Positions 10,201-18,322 of a DNA stretch of 64,000 bases are shown here, piece after piece. This DNA is from Mycobacterium colombiense (GTDB lineage Bacteria; Actinomycetota; Actinomycetes; Mycobacteriales; Mycobacteriaceae): NCBI RefSeq assembly GCF_001953985.1, contig NZ_MBEI01000017.1, forward strand, positions 1 through 64,000, read 5' to 3'. Position numbers and translations under genes: made by a program. How positions within the stretch are numbered: position 1 is the first letter of the stretch; every line of letters starts with the position of its first letter. The notes below the pieces were generated by a model. The model was not told where the DNA came from. It saw only the letters and a program-made list of their open reading frames with translations, and ran no database searches.

Positions 10201-10710
10201 ATGGACTACTGCTTGGCTGGCGATGACGGCGCGGCCGCCTTTTGGCATGGACAACCCGACCTCGACCTCGATGGCGACGGTCGCTTCGAATCGATCGGGC
10301 TGGATTTCGATCACGACGGTCTGCGCGACGACGCACTCGCGGATCTCGACGGCGACGGCCTCGTCGACCACGCCGTGCTCGACCTCGACAACGATGGCGC
10401 CCCCGAGGCGTACTTCACCGACGACGGATCCGGGACGTGGGCGGTGGCCATGGACCGGGGTGGGCAGCTGCGCTGGTTCGGCCTCGACGGTGTCGAGCAC
10501 ACCGGCGGCCCGATGGTCGACTTCGACGGCCACGGGCGCGCCGACGCCCACTTGGTCGACACCGATGGCAACGGGCTGGCCGACCGGGTGCTGCGCACTG
10601 ACGAAAACGGCGTGACCGGTTACATCGACACCGACGGCGACGGCAAATGGAACGTCCGGCTGACCGACACGGACGGCGACGGTCTCGCCGACGGCGCGAG
10701 CTCGCTCTGA
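10201..10710 (+). CDS. D-x-D-x-D-G repeat protein (Rv3906c-like)
   Basis: Acidic protein of 169 residues, almost entirely made of short repeats with the core D-x-D-x-[DNH]-G (for example DLDGDGRFES, DFDHDGLRDD, DTDGDGKWNV, DTDGDGLADG). These resemble calcium-binding loops of dockerin or thrombospondin type 3 repeats. No signal peptide is visible. It starts 24 bases after pcnA and corresponds in length and content to M. tuberculosis Rv3906c (recalled, not searched), the gene bordering the esxF-esxE-cpnT locus. Calcium binding is an inference from the loop pattern. Confidence 0.8.
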   Translation: MDYCLAGDDGAAAFWHGQPDLDLDGDGRFESIGLDFDHDGLRDDALADLDGDGLVDHAVLDLDNDGAPEAYFTDDGSGTWAVAMDRGGQLRWFGLDGVEHTGGPMVDFDGHGRADAHLVDTDGNGLADRVLRTDENGVTGYIDTDGDGKWNVRLTDTDGDGLADGASSL

Positions 10711-10737
10711 GGGTGGTGTTGCTGACCTAGCGCCGGC

Positions 10738-12708
10738 GTGATGTTACTGCGCTACCTGAGCATTTCCTTCCTCGTTGCCGAAGCCGGCGGAGATCCCTGG
10801 TCGACCGACGCCAGCCTGCAGGCCGGCTGCCCAGCGCAGATCTCCGCTCTAGCCAAGGCTTTCCGTGATGCCGGGGTCAGCACTGCGGAGGCGGCTATCG
10901 CGTTCGACGCGGCCCGTCGCCGGTTCGAGGCAGCGTGGAATCGCCGCAATGGCGAGCAGCCGATTAATGACGCCGACGAGGTGCAGCGTGTGACCAGGTC
11001 GCTGGGACTGCAGGCCGCGCAATTGCCGGGGATCGCGATTGATTTGGAGAACATCGCCGCCGCGTTGTCCGAGGCTCAACGAACCTCCGCGTGGTACCTG
11101 GCCGCGTTGGAGTACGACCTCGAGGACATCGACGACGAGATTTGCGAGGCCCGCGCTGACGACGATAGTCGCGGTGCCGACGATCTGCGTGAGGACGCCG
11201 TCACCGAAGTGAGAGCGATCTGGCTGGCGCTGCGGCAGATTCGCGACCGGTATTCAGTCGTGCTTGCGGCTGCCTTAGGAAGGCTGCGTGCTGACGGGGC
11301 GGACCCGGCGGAGGTTCAAGGCGTCGACGAATTGTCGATCCCGCCAACGGACAGCGATCCTGGACGAGTAACAGCATGGTGGGACTCGTTGAGCGCCAAT
11401 CAAAAGCAGCTGCTGATCGATCAACACCCTTACGAGCTGGGCAACCTCAACGGCATACCGGCCGACGTGCGCGACTCGGTCAACCAGGCGGCGATGAAAG
11501 ATGATCTGCGAAGGGTAGAAGACGTTGCCCGCCAGCGCGGGCTGGTTCCCTCGGCGCTGCGGGACAGTGCACGCAACAACCGGGACGCCGACGTGTTCAC
11601 CCACCCCGGCGATTACGGGCTGTGCGCCACCGACATCACCCGATACCAGAACGCGGTGAAAACCAACGACTTCCTCGAACGCGACGAAAAGCCTGACGGA
11701 CTGCCGGTCATGCTATGGGCATACGATGCGTTGGCCTTCAACGGCAAGGGTAGGGCGGCCATCGCGATCGGCAACCCGGACAAAGCCCGCAACACGGCGG
11801 TCATCGTCCCGGGCACCAACAGCAGCGTGCGGGGCGGGTGGATGTCCGACGGAACGGACGACGCCATCAACCTCTACGAGCAGGCCGCGAGAGCCGACCC
11901 CCAGCATCCCACCGCGGTGCTGGCCTGGATGGGTTATGACGCACCCGAATTCGAGACGCAATGGGAGCAGGTTGTCACCGATCCGTCGAATCTGGAACAG
12001 GTCGGCACTCCATGGCGGGCCCGGCAGGCGGGGGCGCTGCTGGCCGCCGATGTCAACGGCCTTGCCGCTACTCATGATGCGTCGACCCCCAGGCACGTCG
12101 CCGTTCTCGGGCACTCCTACGGTTCCACCACCGTCGCAGACGCGTTCGCCAACAGCGGCATGCGCGCCAACGACGCGGTGCTAACCGGTTGCCCGGGAAC
12201 CGATTTAGCGCACAGCGCGACGGACTTTCATCTCGACGGCGGCAGTTTATATGTGGGTGCCGCATCGACCGATGCGATCAGCTGGATCGGCGAGGCGGGC
12301 GGTGGCCTGCCCAACGGATTGAACGCGACGCTGGACCAACCGCTGGGCCCGCTGGCCGGGCTCGGCGCGGACCCAGCCCATGCGGGTTTCGGGGCGGTGC
12401 GGTTTCACGCCGAAGTCGCCGGCTCACACAGCGTCATGCCGTGGTTCACTGACCACTCGCACTACTACGACGTGGGCAGCGAAGCGCTGCACAACATCAC
12501 TGAAATCGTCACCGGGCACGGCGATCGTCTGGCCGGCGAGGGCATGCTGGCGCCCGACCGAGCCGCGGCGCGAATCTCCATTCCGCTCCAGGTGCACACC
12601 CCCTTGGGGACGGTGTCGTTGCCGCACGTCGGGGTCCAGATGCCTGTGCCCGTCGATCCGGAATGGGATCGGCCGGGGCGATCGGTCACTAATGGGCACG
12701 CGTTTTAG
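10738..12708 (+). CDS. DUF1023-type alpha/beta hydrolase with helical N-terminus, putative T7SS effector
   Basis: Protein of 656 residues. Residues 1 to about 210 are predicted helices (AFRDAGVSTAEAAIAFDAAR, IDLENIAAALSEAQRTSAWY) of the kind that precede C-terminal domains in ESX-exported proteins. The second half is a DUF1023-type alpha/beta hydrolase. VIVPGTNSSVRGG forms the oxyanion region, VAVLGHSYGSTTVADA carries the G-x-S-x-G nucleophile serine near residue 460, and HSHYYDVGSEAL holds a candidate catalytic histidine. It begins 27 bases after the repeat-protein gene and is followed by a DUF2563 gene. It occupies the position where M. tuberculosis has esxF-esxE-cpnT. Enzyme class is secure; secretion and toxicity are inference. 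Confidence 0.82.
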   Translation: MMLLRYLSISFLVAEAGGDPWSTDASLQAGCPAQISALAKAFRDAGVSTAEAAIAFDAARRRFEAAWNRRNGEQPINDADEVQRVTRSLGLQAAQLPGIAIDLENIAAALSEAQRTSAWYLAALEYDLEDIDDEICEARADDDSRGADDLREDAVTEVRAIWLALRQIRDRYSVVLAAALGRLRADGADPAEVQGVDELSIPPTDSDPGRVTAWWDSLSANQKQLLIDQHPYELGNLNGIPADVRDSVNQAAMKDDLRRVEDVARQRGLVPSALRDSARNNRDADVFTHPGDYGLCATDITRYQNAVKTNDFLERDEKPDGLPVMLWAYDALAFNGKGRAAIAIGNPDKARNTAVIVPGTNSSVRGGWMSDGTDDAINLYEQAARADPQHPTAVLAWMGYDAPEFETQWEQVVTDPSNLEQVGTPWRARQAGALLAADVNGLAATHDASTPRHVAVLGHSYGSTTVADAFANSGMRANDAVLTGCPGTDLAHSATDFHLDGGSLYVGAASTDAISWIGEAGGGLPNGLNATLDQPLGPLAGLGADPAHAGFGAVRFHAEVAGSHSVMPWFTDHSHYYDVGSEALHNITEIVTGHGDRLAGEGMLAPDRAAARISIPLQVHTPLGTVSLPHVGVQMPVPVDPEWDRPGRSVTNGHAF

Positions 12709-12737
12709 GCGCGGGTCGGCCGGTCGGCGGTGGTGAA

Positions 12738-12766
12738 TTGACCACTCACGAATCGGCATTTAGCCT
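12738..12766 (+). promoter_or_regulatory. Candidate promoter of the DUF2563/paralogue genes
   Basis: TTGACC at 12738-12743 and TAGCCT at 12761-12766 are separated by 17 bases, a good match to a primary-sigma promoter. It is about 46 bases upstream of the DUF2563 start, in the 104-base gap after the hydrolase gene. Prediction by eye only. Confidence 0.4.
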
Positions 12767-12812
12767 GATCAAACCGACTATGTGGCGCTAGAGAACCCCG
12801 GAAGGAGTGCCG

Positions 12813-13142
12813 ATGTTCGTCGATACGGAGCTCTTGCATTCCGGAGGCAACCAGTCACACCGCGCGGGCGGGCACGCCCAGGACGGGGCGGACCAGTTGG
12901 CGGGCGGAACCGTGGCATCGGGGATGTTCGGTGACTTCGCGGCGGCCGACGCGTTTCACAGTGCGGTTTCGGCCGCGCATGGGCAGCACGTGAAAACGCT
13001 CCAGGGACACAGCGAGACGCTCACGGGGGTCGGCACCAAAGCGCACACTGCAGCCAACGGGTTCACCAACATGGATAAGAACAACGCCACCGAAATGCAG
13101 GCGCTGCGACCAAGTTCCGGTCCTTCAACGGGGACCGCCTAA
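12813..13142 (+). CDS. DUF2563 family WXG100-sized protein
   Basis: Small helical protein of 109 residues (FVDTELLHSGGNQSHRAGGH, then FGDFAAADAFHSAVSAAH). It matches the mycobacterial DUF2563 family, which has the size and two-helix layout of ESX substrates and resembles the N-terminal halves of larger ESX-exported proteins. The ATG at 12813 is chosen because GGAAGGAG at 12800-12807 sits five bases upstream; an in-frame GTG at 12807 overlaps that ribosome site. It follows the hydrolase gene and precedes three paralogous small genes, so it may be the secretion partner of the hydrolase (inference). Confidence 0.78.
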   Translation: MFVDTELLHSGGNQSHRAGGHAQDGADQLAGGTVASGMFGDFAAADAFHSAVSAAHGQHVKTLQGHSETLTGVGTKAHTAANGFTNMDKNNATEMQALRPSSGPSTGTA

Positions 13143-13145
13143 GAA

Positions 13146-13718
13146 ATGCCCTCGCCGGAGGACCCGCCCTCGCATCCGGGTGCGGGGCCGCATGCTGGTC
13201 CGCCGGTAGGGCAGTGGGCGGCTGGCCATCCCGCGCCGCAGGCGCGACGATCACGAATGTGGCCGGCGATCGCCTTGAGTGCGATGGTTCTGGCTTTGGT
13301 CGCGACAGTCGTGGCTGCCATTGCGTCGGTTGTTGCTACGTCGCGGTCGACGGGTCCGAGTGGGGCACCTACTCCGGCCGCGCCTACGTACAGTGCTGCC
13401 GAAGTGTCTGCGTCGCACCAGAAGCTGTGTGACGCTTACAAGTTGGAGGCGCGGTCTGTCGAGATTGATACCAACAGGACTGATAAGGCAGTGGCGCGTG
13501 TCACACTAGCCAATGGAACGGGCATGCTCAGCGATGCGGCCGACTCGCCAGCTCTCGACTCGAAGGACCGGGACGCGGCACGCGCGCTAGCAACGGCCTA
13601 CCGCACTGCAAATGCGCTTGGCAGCATCGCCACAGATGCTGAGTACCGGACCGCGCTCGATGACATTGTCGCCAAGGACGCGGCAATGAGGCAGAGATGC
13701 GGGAATGGCGGCGGCTGA
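13146..13718 (+). CDS. Membrane-anchored small protein, paralogue 1 of 3
   Basis: Protein of 190 residues: a Pro/Gly-rich cytoplasmic start, one membrane helix (WPAIALSAMVLALVATVVAA, about 40-65), a Thr/Pro-rich linker and an extracytoplasmic helical domain. That domain begins HQKLCDAYKLEARS, contains DSKDRDAARALATAYR and ends RQRCGNGGG. The two cysteines near the ends of the domain could form a disulfide. It starts three bases after the DUF2563 stop, so both are likely one transcript. It belongs to a mycobacterial family found near ESX loci (from memory). Function unknown; protection against the neighbouring hydrolase is one possibility. Confidence 0.75.
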   Translation: MPSPEDPPSHPGAGPHAGPPVGQWAAGHPAPQARRSRMWPAIALSAMVLALVATVVAAIASVVATSRSTGPSGAPTPAAPTYSAAEVSASHQKLCDAYKLEARSVEIDTNRTDKAVARVTLANGTGMLSDAADSPALDSKDRDAARALATAYRTANALGSIATDAEYRTALDDIVAKDAAMRQRCGNGGG

Positions 13719-13837
13719 TTCACGGAGAGCCCCGTTGATGCTTGTTAGTCCCGTGAGTTGCTCCACTATTTAGCGGATTGCGTACACAATCTTCGATAGA
13801 CCATTTCGAGCGCAGTCAAGAGATTCGAGGAGGACGC

Positions 13838-14407
13838 ATGGTGGGGGATTTGCCTCCCGCTCCGGGGGAGGGGCCGACCACCGGCCCACCGCCGAGCTCA
13901 ACGCATTGGGCGCCAGCCTTTCCAACGCAGGCACCACCGCGTCCACGGACATGGCCAGCGATCGCCTTAGCCGCGATTGCCGTCGTCCTCGGTGTCGCTG
14001 CTCTGGTTGTCGCGTTGACTCGGCCTACGAGTGATCAGTCGGCGGCCTCGTCAACCACGTCGGCAACACCGTCGTACACCGCGGACCAAATTGCGGCCGC
14101 GCGCAAGCAGCTTTGTGACTCATACAAGCTGGCCGCACATGCTGTCCAAGTAGACACAAATGGCGACAATCCTGCGTTTGCCGGCATTGCCACTGTGAAC
14201 GCGGCAGTGATGTTGCAGCAGGCAGTCAACGCTGCTTCAACGATCTCGCCCGGCGACCGAGATGCCGCACTTGCATTGGCTGCGGCGTACAGCAAGGCCC
14301 AGGCGACGGCGAGCCTGGTGCAAACACGTGATGATCCCGCGTGGCGCTCGGTGTCCGACGAAGTCAACACAAAGGATGCTGCGATGAAAAAGATTTGCGG
14401 CGGGTAA
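13838..14407 (+). CDS. Membrane-anchored small protein, paralogue 2 of 3
   Basis: Protein of 189 residues with the same plan as paralogue 1: Pro-rich start, membrane helix (TWPAIALAAIAVVLGVAALV), then a domain RKQLCDSYKLAAHA ... PGDRDAALALAAAYSKAQ ... AAMKKICGG. Both cysteines are kept. The ATG at 13838 is preceded by GAGGAGGA; an upstream in-frame ATG at 13778 lacks such a site and adds a segment without homology to the other copies. Tandem duplication is evident from the shared motifs in the same order. Confidence 0.78.
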   Translation: MVGDLPPAPGEGPTTGPPPSSTHWAPAFPTQAPPRPRTWPAIALAAIAVVLGVAALVVALTRPTSDQSAASSTTSATPSYTADQIAAARKQLCDSYKLAAHAVQVDTNGDNPAFAGIATVNAAVMLQQAVNAASTISPGDRDAALALAAAYSKAQATASLVQTRDDPAWRSVSDEVNTKDAAMKKICGG

Positions 14408-14770
14408 CGTGACCACGTAAGCGTGGTGCTATGCCGGTTCAACCAATTGAAACAGCTGGCGCACAGCTATTCTAATAGCCGTACCCGACCGCGCTCGTAG
14501 TTGGCGAGGGGCGCTTCGAGATTTGCGTCCAGCCTCTGGCAATGGTCAAACGCGAACTCGATGCAATGCGCGCCAGGTCCTCCCAATGACCGACTGTTCG
14601 CCCCACGGGCCGAATAACCCCTAGCCGATCAAGTGGATCTCGCTGGCGACTACCGCAGTGTCCGGTGAATTGCCTCGCTTCAGGTTGCCTGATCCACTAT
14701 TGAAGGAGGAAGGGACGCTAGGACCGTTTATACGGTGTCGCATGCGGGCTTTGCGGACGGAGGAGGACGA
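14408..14770. other. Non-coding gap between paralogues 2 and 3
   Basis: No convincing gene in these 363 bases. A ribosome-site-like GAAGGAGGAAGGG at 14702-14714 is not followed by a start in a usable frame. A short palindrome ACCGT-TTAT-ACGGT lies at 14723-14736, about 35 bases before the paralogue 3 start, and could be an operator or part of a promoter. Confidence 0.35.
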
Positions 14771-15160
14771 ATGCCGGTAGATGTGCCTTCGGACCGGGGT
14801 GGGGGACTGTCCGCCCAGCCGTCCGCTCGAAGGTGGCCGCCACCGGATACCGCGCAGCTAGCATCACGTCGCGACACATACAAGCTGGCGGCGCAAGCAG
14901 CGCAGGTTGAAACGGCTGGCTCGGATAAAGCGCTGGCGCGCATCGCCACATCCAACGGCGCGATCCTGCTCGAGATGGCAGCAGCCAACCCCGTTTTAGA
15001 CGCTGAACACCGCGATGCGGCAAGGGCGCTGGCGGTGGCGTACGGAACTCTCACAGCGAAGGGCAGCTATGGGGTAGCCACGGACGCTCAATACCAGGCT
15101 GCACTCGACGACGCGATCGCCAAGGACGCTGCCATGAAAAAGGTGTGCGGTGGGGGTTGA
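14771..15160 (+). CDS. Small protein, paralogue 3 of 3, membrane segment lost
   Basis: Protein of 129 residues aligned with the two preceding genes in its C-terminal domain (YKLAAQAAQVETAGSDKALA, AEHRDAARALAVAYGTL, AAMKKVCGGG). The region that is a membrane helix in the paralogues is missing: RRWPP is followed at once by PDTAQLASRRDTYKLAA. The first cysteine (LCDxYK in the others) is replaced by RRDTYK, leaving one cysteine unpaired. GAGGAGGA lies just before the ATG at 14771, so it is still likely translated. It is either a cytoplasmic derivative or a gene in decay. The next gene overlaps its end by 11 bases. Confidence 0.7.
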   Translation: MPVDVPSDRGGGLSAQPSARRWPPPDTAQLASRRDTYKLAAQAAQVETAGSDKALARIATSNGAILLEMAAANPVLDAEHRDAARALAVAYGTLTAKGSYGVATDAQYQAALDDAIAKDAAMKKVCGGG

Positions 15161-17306
15161 CCTTCCACCTGGCACATGGACACCAGCGCTGATTGGTCCA
15201 TGGTGGCCAGCAGCTTCGACGGGTTTACGCGCCGGCGCTCAACACTGGAGCCAAGAGTGCGCCGAGCAGCAGCTGTATTCGCAGAGCCTACGCACCCAGT
15301 GGACAGCCTTCGCTGCACGTAATAAGGGGCATACGGCAGACGATCTCATAACCAGATTCCAGCAAGGGGAAAAACTTCATCTGGATCTTGCCGAAAAGTA
15401 CCAGACGAAGGCCTCGGCGTTTAATTCGGGCGCCGACGCCATCGACTATCTGCGAAGTCGCTTGTCGGATATAGCAAATACGGGCAATAAAGAAATCAAT
15501 GACATTCTCGCATCAAAAAAGCTGCTTCCGGAGAAGTTGGCAGAAATACAGGCTATTCAGGCGCGCTGCAACGCCGACGCCGCGAATGCCAGTCGGGACG
15601 CGGCCGACAAGATGATGGCGGCGACGCAAAAGATCCTCGATGCTGAAGGCATTGGCGGTAACGCCCGGACCTGGGCGCAGGCAAACGGGTTCGATGTTGG
15701 CGATGCCAAACCGCCGAGTCCGATCAGCGAGGAGGATTTAGACGCATCAAAAGCCACGTCAGGTGGGTTGGGAGGCAGCGGTATCCATGGCGGGCCGGCG
15801 CCTGGGGGCGGCGGCCCCGGTGGGTCTCCCGCCGGATGGGGAGGCGGAGGTGTCCATGGCGGGCCGGCGTCCGTTAGTGCTGGCGGACCCGGGGGGACGC
15901 CGACGGCGTTCGGAAACGCCAATGTGCCGGGTGGTCCGGTACCGGGCGGTGGCGGTGCGGCGGGCCTAGCGCCGCACGTCCAAATGCCTGGCGGTGGCGG
16001 AACCGTATCTCCCGGCATACCAGGCGTACATGGCGGCGGAATGCCGATCACACCGGTTGGTCTGGGTCAAGGCGGCCAGCCCGGATTGGCCCAAGCCTTT
16101 ACCTCCGGCTTAGCGACCGGGCAGGCGACGGGACCTGGGGGCCAAGCGTTTACGGCGGGGCCGCTCCAAGCAATGGAGGCCGGGGGGCCCCAAACTCCTC
16201 AGGCCACACCAGCAGTGACGCCGACCGTACCCAGCGCTGGAGCATTCATCCCGACGGCTACTCCGGTCGATGCACCGCCAGCCGCGTCGCCCGCGCCAAC
16301 GACCACCGGGGGAGGAACTTCAGTTGCGCCGGTGATGACCGGTGGCTCATGGTCGTCGCCCGCACCGACCCTCGGTGGCGGATCGTCCATCCCTTCAGGA
16401 TCGTTGCCCGCCTACGGTTCCGACCTGCGTCCGCCGGTGGTCGCGCCCCCATCCGTGCCTTCTGCGCCGGTCGGTCCCGTGTCGGGTGCACCGGTAGCTT
16501 CTTCGCCGGCATCTTCCCCATCCGCGGGCGGACCGCTTGTCTCCCCGGTGGAGCGGACGGCGTCTGGTGCCGCCGCGGGCCAGGCCGGTGCGGGGTCGTC
16601 AACCATGGCCGGCGCGTCGGCAGCGTCCGCGGCAGCAGGCGCGACCGCCGGCACGGTGTCCGCCAGGACGGCCGAACAACAGCGGCTACAGCGGCTTGTC
16701 GATGCGGTGGCCCGTCAGGAGCCGCGGCTGTCGTGGGCGGCGGGACTGCGCGACGACGGCACCACCACGCTGCTGGTCACCGACCTCGCCGGCGGATGGA
16801 TTCCACCGCACGTCCGATTGCCCGCCCACGTAACCCTGCTTGAGCCGACAACGCGACGCCATGACGCCAACGTGGTCGATTTGCTCGGCGCCATCACGGT
16901 CGCGGCGGCCCATCACGCCAACACGTATGTCGGCGAACCTGGTCCCGACGAGCCCGCGCTGAGCGGAGATCGGCCTGCCCGTTCGGCGGCACCTGATGTC
17001 GATGAGCTTGGGCCTACCCTGGTGGATGCCGTACGCCGTCGGGACGGCCTTCCTCGTATCGCGCAAGCTGTCGCGGCGCCGGCGGTGCGAAAAACGGGTG
17101 TCCTCGAGAGCGAAACCGCGATGCTGCGTGAATGCGTCGCGGAAATTCAACACTCGGTGCTGAACGCGTACCCCAACCACGGCCTAGCGGCTGTCGGCGA
17201 TTGGATGCTTCTAGCAGCTATCGAGGCGCTGATTGACGGGCATGGTTACCTCGCGAATTATCATCTGGCTTGGTTTGAGGCGATTAGTCACCGGGGCGGT
17301 TCCTAG
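15150..17306 (+). CDS. Large ESX-associated protein, helical N-terminus, Gly/Pro-rich middle, DUF5631/DUF5632-like C-terminus
   Basis: Protein of 718 residues from GTG 15150. Residues about 1-190 are helical (AAST-GLRAGAQHWSQECA, then KGHTADDLITRFQQGEKLHL), similar to ESX-exported helical domains. About 195-510 is a low-complexity Gly/Pro/Ala region. The C-terminal 200 residues (QQRLQRLVDAVARQEPRLSW, DGTTTLLVTDLAGGWIPPHV, YPNHGLAAVGDWMLLAAIEA) look like the DUF5631-DUF5632 domains of M. tuberculosis Rv3899c. In M. tuberculosis the N- and C-terminal parts are annotated as two genes, Rv3900c and Rv3899c, whose lengths add to about this size (from memory). The stretch 15360-15540 is clearly richer in A/T than the surroundings. 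Role unknown; ESX-2 linkage suggests a substrate or accessory factor. Confidence 0.8.
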   Translation: MGVDLPPGTWTPALIGPWWPAASTGLRAGAQHWSQECAEQQLYSQSLRTQWTAFAARNKGHTADDLITRFQQGEKLHLDLAEKYQTKASAFNSGADAIDYLRSRLSDIANTGNKEINDILASKKLLPEKLAEIQAIQARCNADAANASRDAADKMMAATQKILDAEGIGGNARTWAQANGFDVGDAKPPSPISEEDLDASKATSGGLGGSGIHGGPAPGGGGPGGSPAGWGGGGVHGGPASVSAGGPGGTPTAFGNANVPGGPVPGGGGAAGLAPHVQMPGGGGTVSPGIPGVHGGGMPITPVGLGQGGQPGLAQAFTSGLATGQATGPGGQAFTAGPLQAMEAGGPQTPQATPAVTPTVPSAGAFIPTATPVDAPPAASPAPTTTGGGTSVAPVMTGGSWSSPAPTLGGGSSIPSGSLPAYGSDLRPPVVAPPSVPSAPVGPVSGAPVASSPASSPSAGGPLVSPVERTASGAAAGQAGAGSSTMAGASAASAAAGATAGTVSARTAEQQRLQRLVDAVARQEPRLSWAAGLRDDGTTTLLVTDLAGGWIPPHVRLPAHVTLLEPTTRRHDANVVDLLGAITVAAAHHANTYVGEPGPDEPALSGDRPARSAAPDVDELGPTLVDAVRRRDGLPRIAQAVAAPAVRKTGVLESETAMLRECVAEIQHSVLNAYPNHGLAAVGDWMLLAAIEALIDGHGYLANYHLAWFEAISHRGGS

Positions 17307-17410
17307 TTGCCCATAGCTGTCGGGTGAATAGCGTTACCGGTGTTTTATGCCAAAATGGCCGTACTAGCGCTCGGCGTTTACGGGCTTTGCGAGTGGGGTG
17401 GAGGTGAGAT

Positions 17411-18322
17411 GTGAATCAGCCGATTTTTCACGATTTTCCAACTACTACCGGGCTAGCCAGCGGAGTGCCAGTGCCGGCCCCACAACCAGGGCCCGGACAC
17501 CCACCCGACCAATCTCCCGCCGGCGGTGGCGGTGGCGGCGCACTAACCGGAGCCGGAAACGCCGGTGTCCCCAAAGACGCAGCCGACGCAGCCGCCGCAG
17601 ATGCTGACCGTCGCGCCCACGCCGCCGACGCCGCCGCGAAGTTTCCGGCCAACGAGGCAAATAGCCAGCAGGACATGCAGATGATCCAGCAGATGCTGCA
17701 GAGCGTCACGGGTGCGCTCGGCGGCGCGATCGGCGGCGTGATGGGGCCGATGACGCAGCTTCCGCAGCAGGCGATGCAGGCCGGTCAGAGCGCCCTCCAG
17801 CCGCTGATGAGCGCGGTGCAGGGCGGGGCCCACGGCGCCGGACTGGCTAGCGACGCGCATCTGGTCGACAGCGTCGGCAGCGGCGGCGGCTCCGGACTGG
17901 GCGCCGGTTCCGGCGGCGGCGGTGCGGGCCTCGGCGGTGGCGGCACCACCCCGGCCAGCTCGCTGGGCCCGCCGCCCGTGCCCACGTCGTCTCCGCCGAC
18001 CACCCCGGCCGGCGCCAAGGCGCCGATTATGCCCCCAACCGGTGGAATGCCGGCCATGCCAGGGCAATCCGGCATGACCGGTATGCCGATGATGCCGCCG
18101 GGCGCTATGGGCGCCGGGGGCGAAGGCGGCAAGAAAGACAGCCCGGTCGAGAAGCGGGTGATGGCGCCGGGTGTGCCCAACGGCCAACCGATCAAGGGCC
18201 GCTTGACGATTCCGCCGAGCGCCCCGGGCAACAAATCCGGCGAGGCCAAGCCGACGGTCGTCACCAATAGGCCCAACCGCCGGATCGTTATCATGCCGTC
18301 CGAGGACGAGCCGAAAGAATAG
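17411..18322 (+). CDS. Pro/Gly/Met-rich ESX-2-linked protein (Rv3898c/Rv3897c-like)
   Basis: Protein of 303 residues from GTG 17411, preceded by GGAGGTGAGAT. The first 40 residues are Pro/Gly-rich, about 55-90 is an Ala/Asp-rich helix, and about 90-150 is an amphipathic, Gln/Met-rich region (QQDMQMIQQMLQSVTGALGG). About 155-235 is Gly- then Pro-rich, and the basic C-terminus reads VEKRVMAPGVPNGQPIKGRL. No signal peptide or membrane helix is certain. The length is close to the sum of M. tuberculosis Rv3898c and Rv3897c (recalled), which sit in this same place. Function not known. Confidence 0.72.
   Translation: MNQPIFHDFPTTTGLASGVPVPAPQPGPGHPPDQSPAGGGGGGALTGAGNAGVPKDAADAAAADADRRAHAADAAAKFPANEANSQQDMQMIQQMLQSVTGALGGAIGGVMGPMTQLPQQAMQAGQSALQPLMSAVQGGAHGAGLASDAHLVDSVGSGGGSGLGAGSGGGGAGLGGGGTTPASSLGPPPVPTSSPPTTPAGAKAPIMPPTGGMPAMPGQSGMTGMPMMPPGAMGAGGEGGKKDSPVEKRVMAPGVPNGQPIKGRLTIPPSAPGNKSGEAKPTVVTNRPNRRIVIMPSEDEPKE

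Noticed and set aside
10201..10710. Recently expanded DNA tandem repeat
   Set aside because: The repeats are clear in protein but vary in DNA and spacing, and the length equals the recalled M. tuberculosis counterpart.
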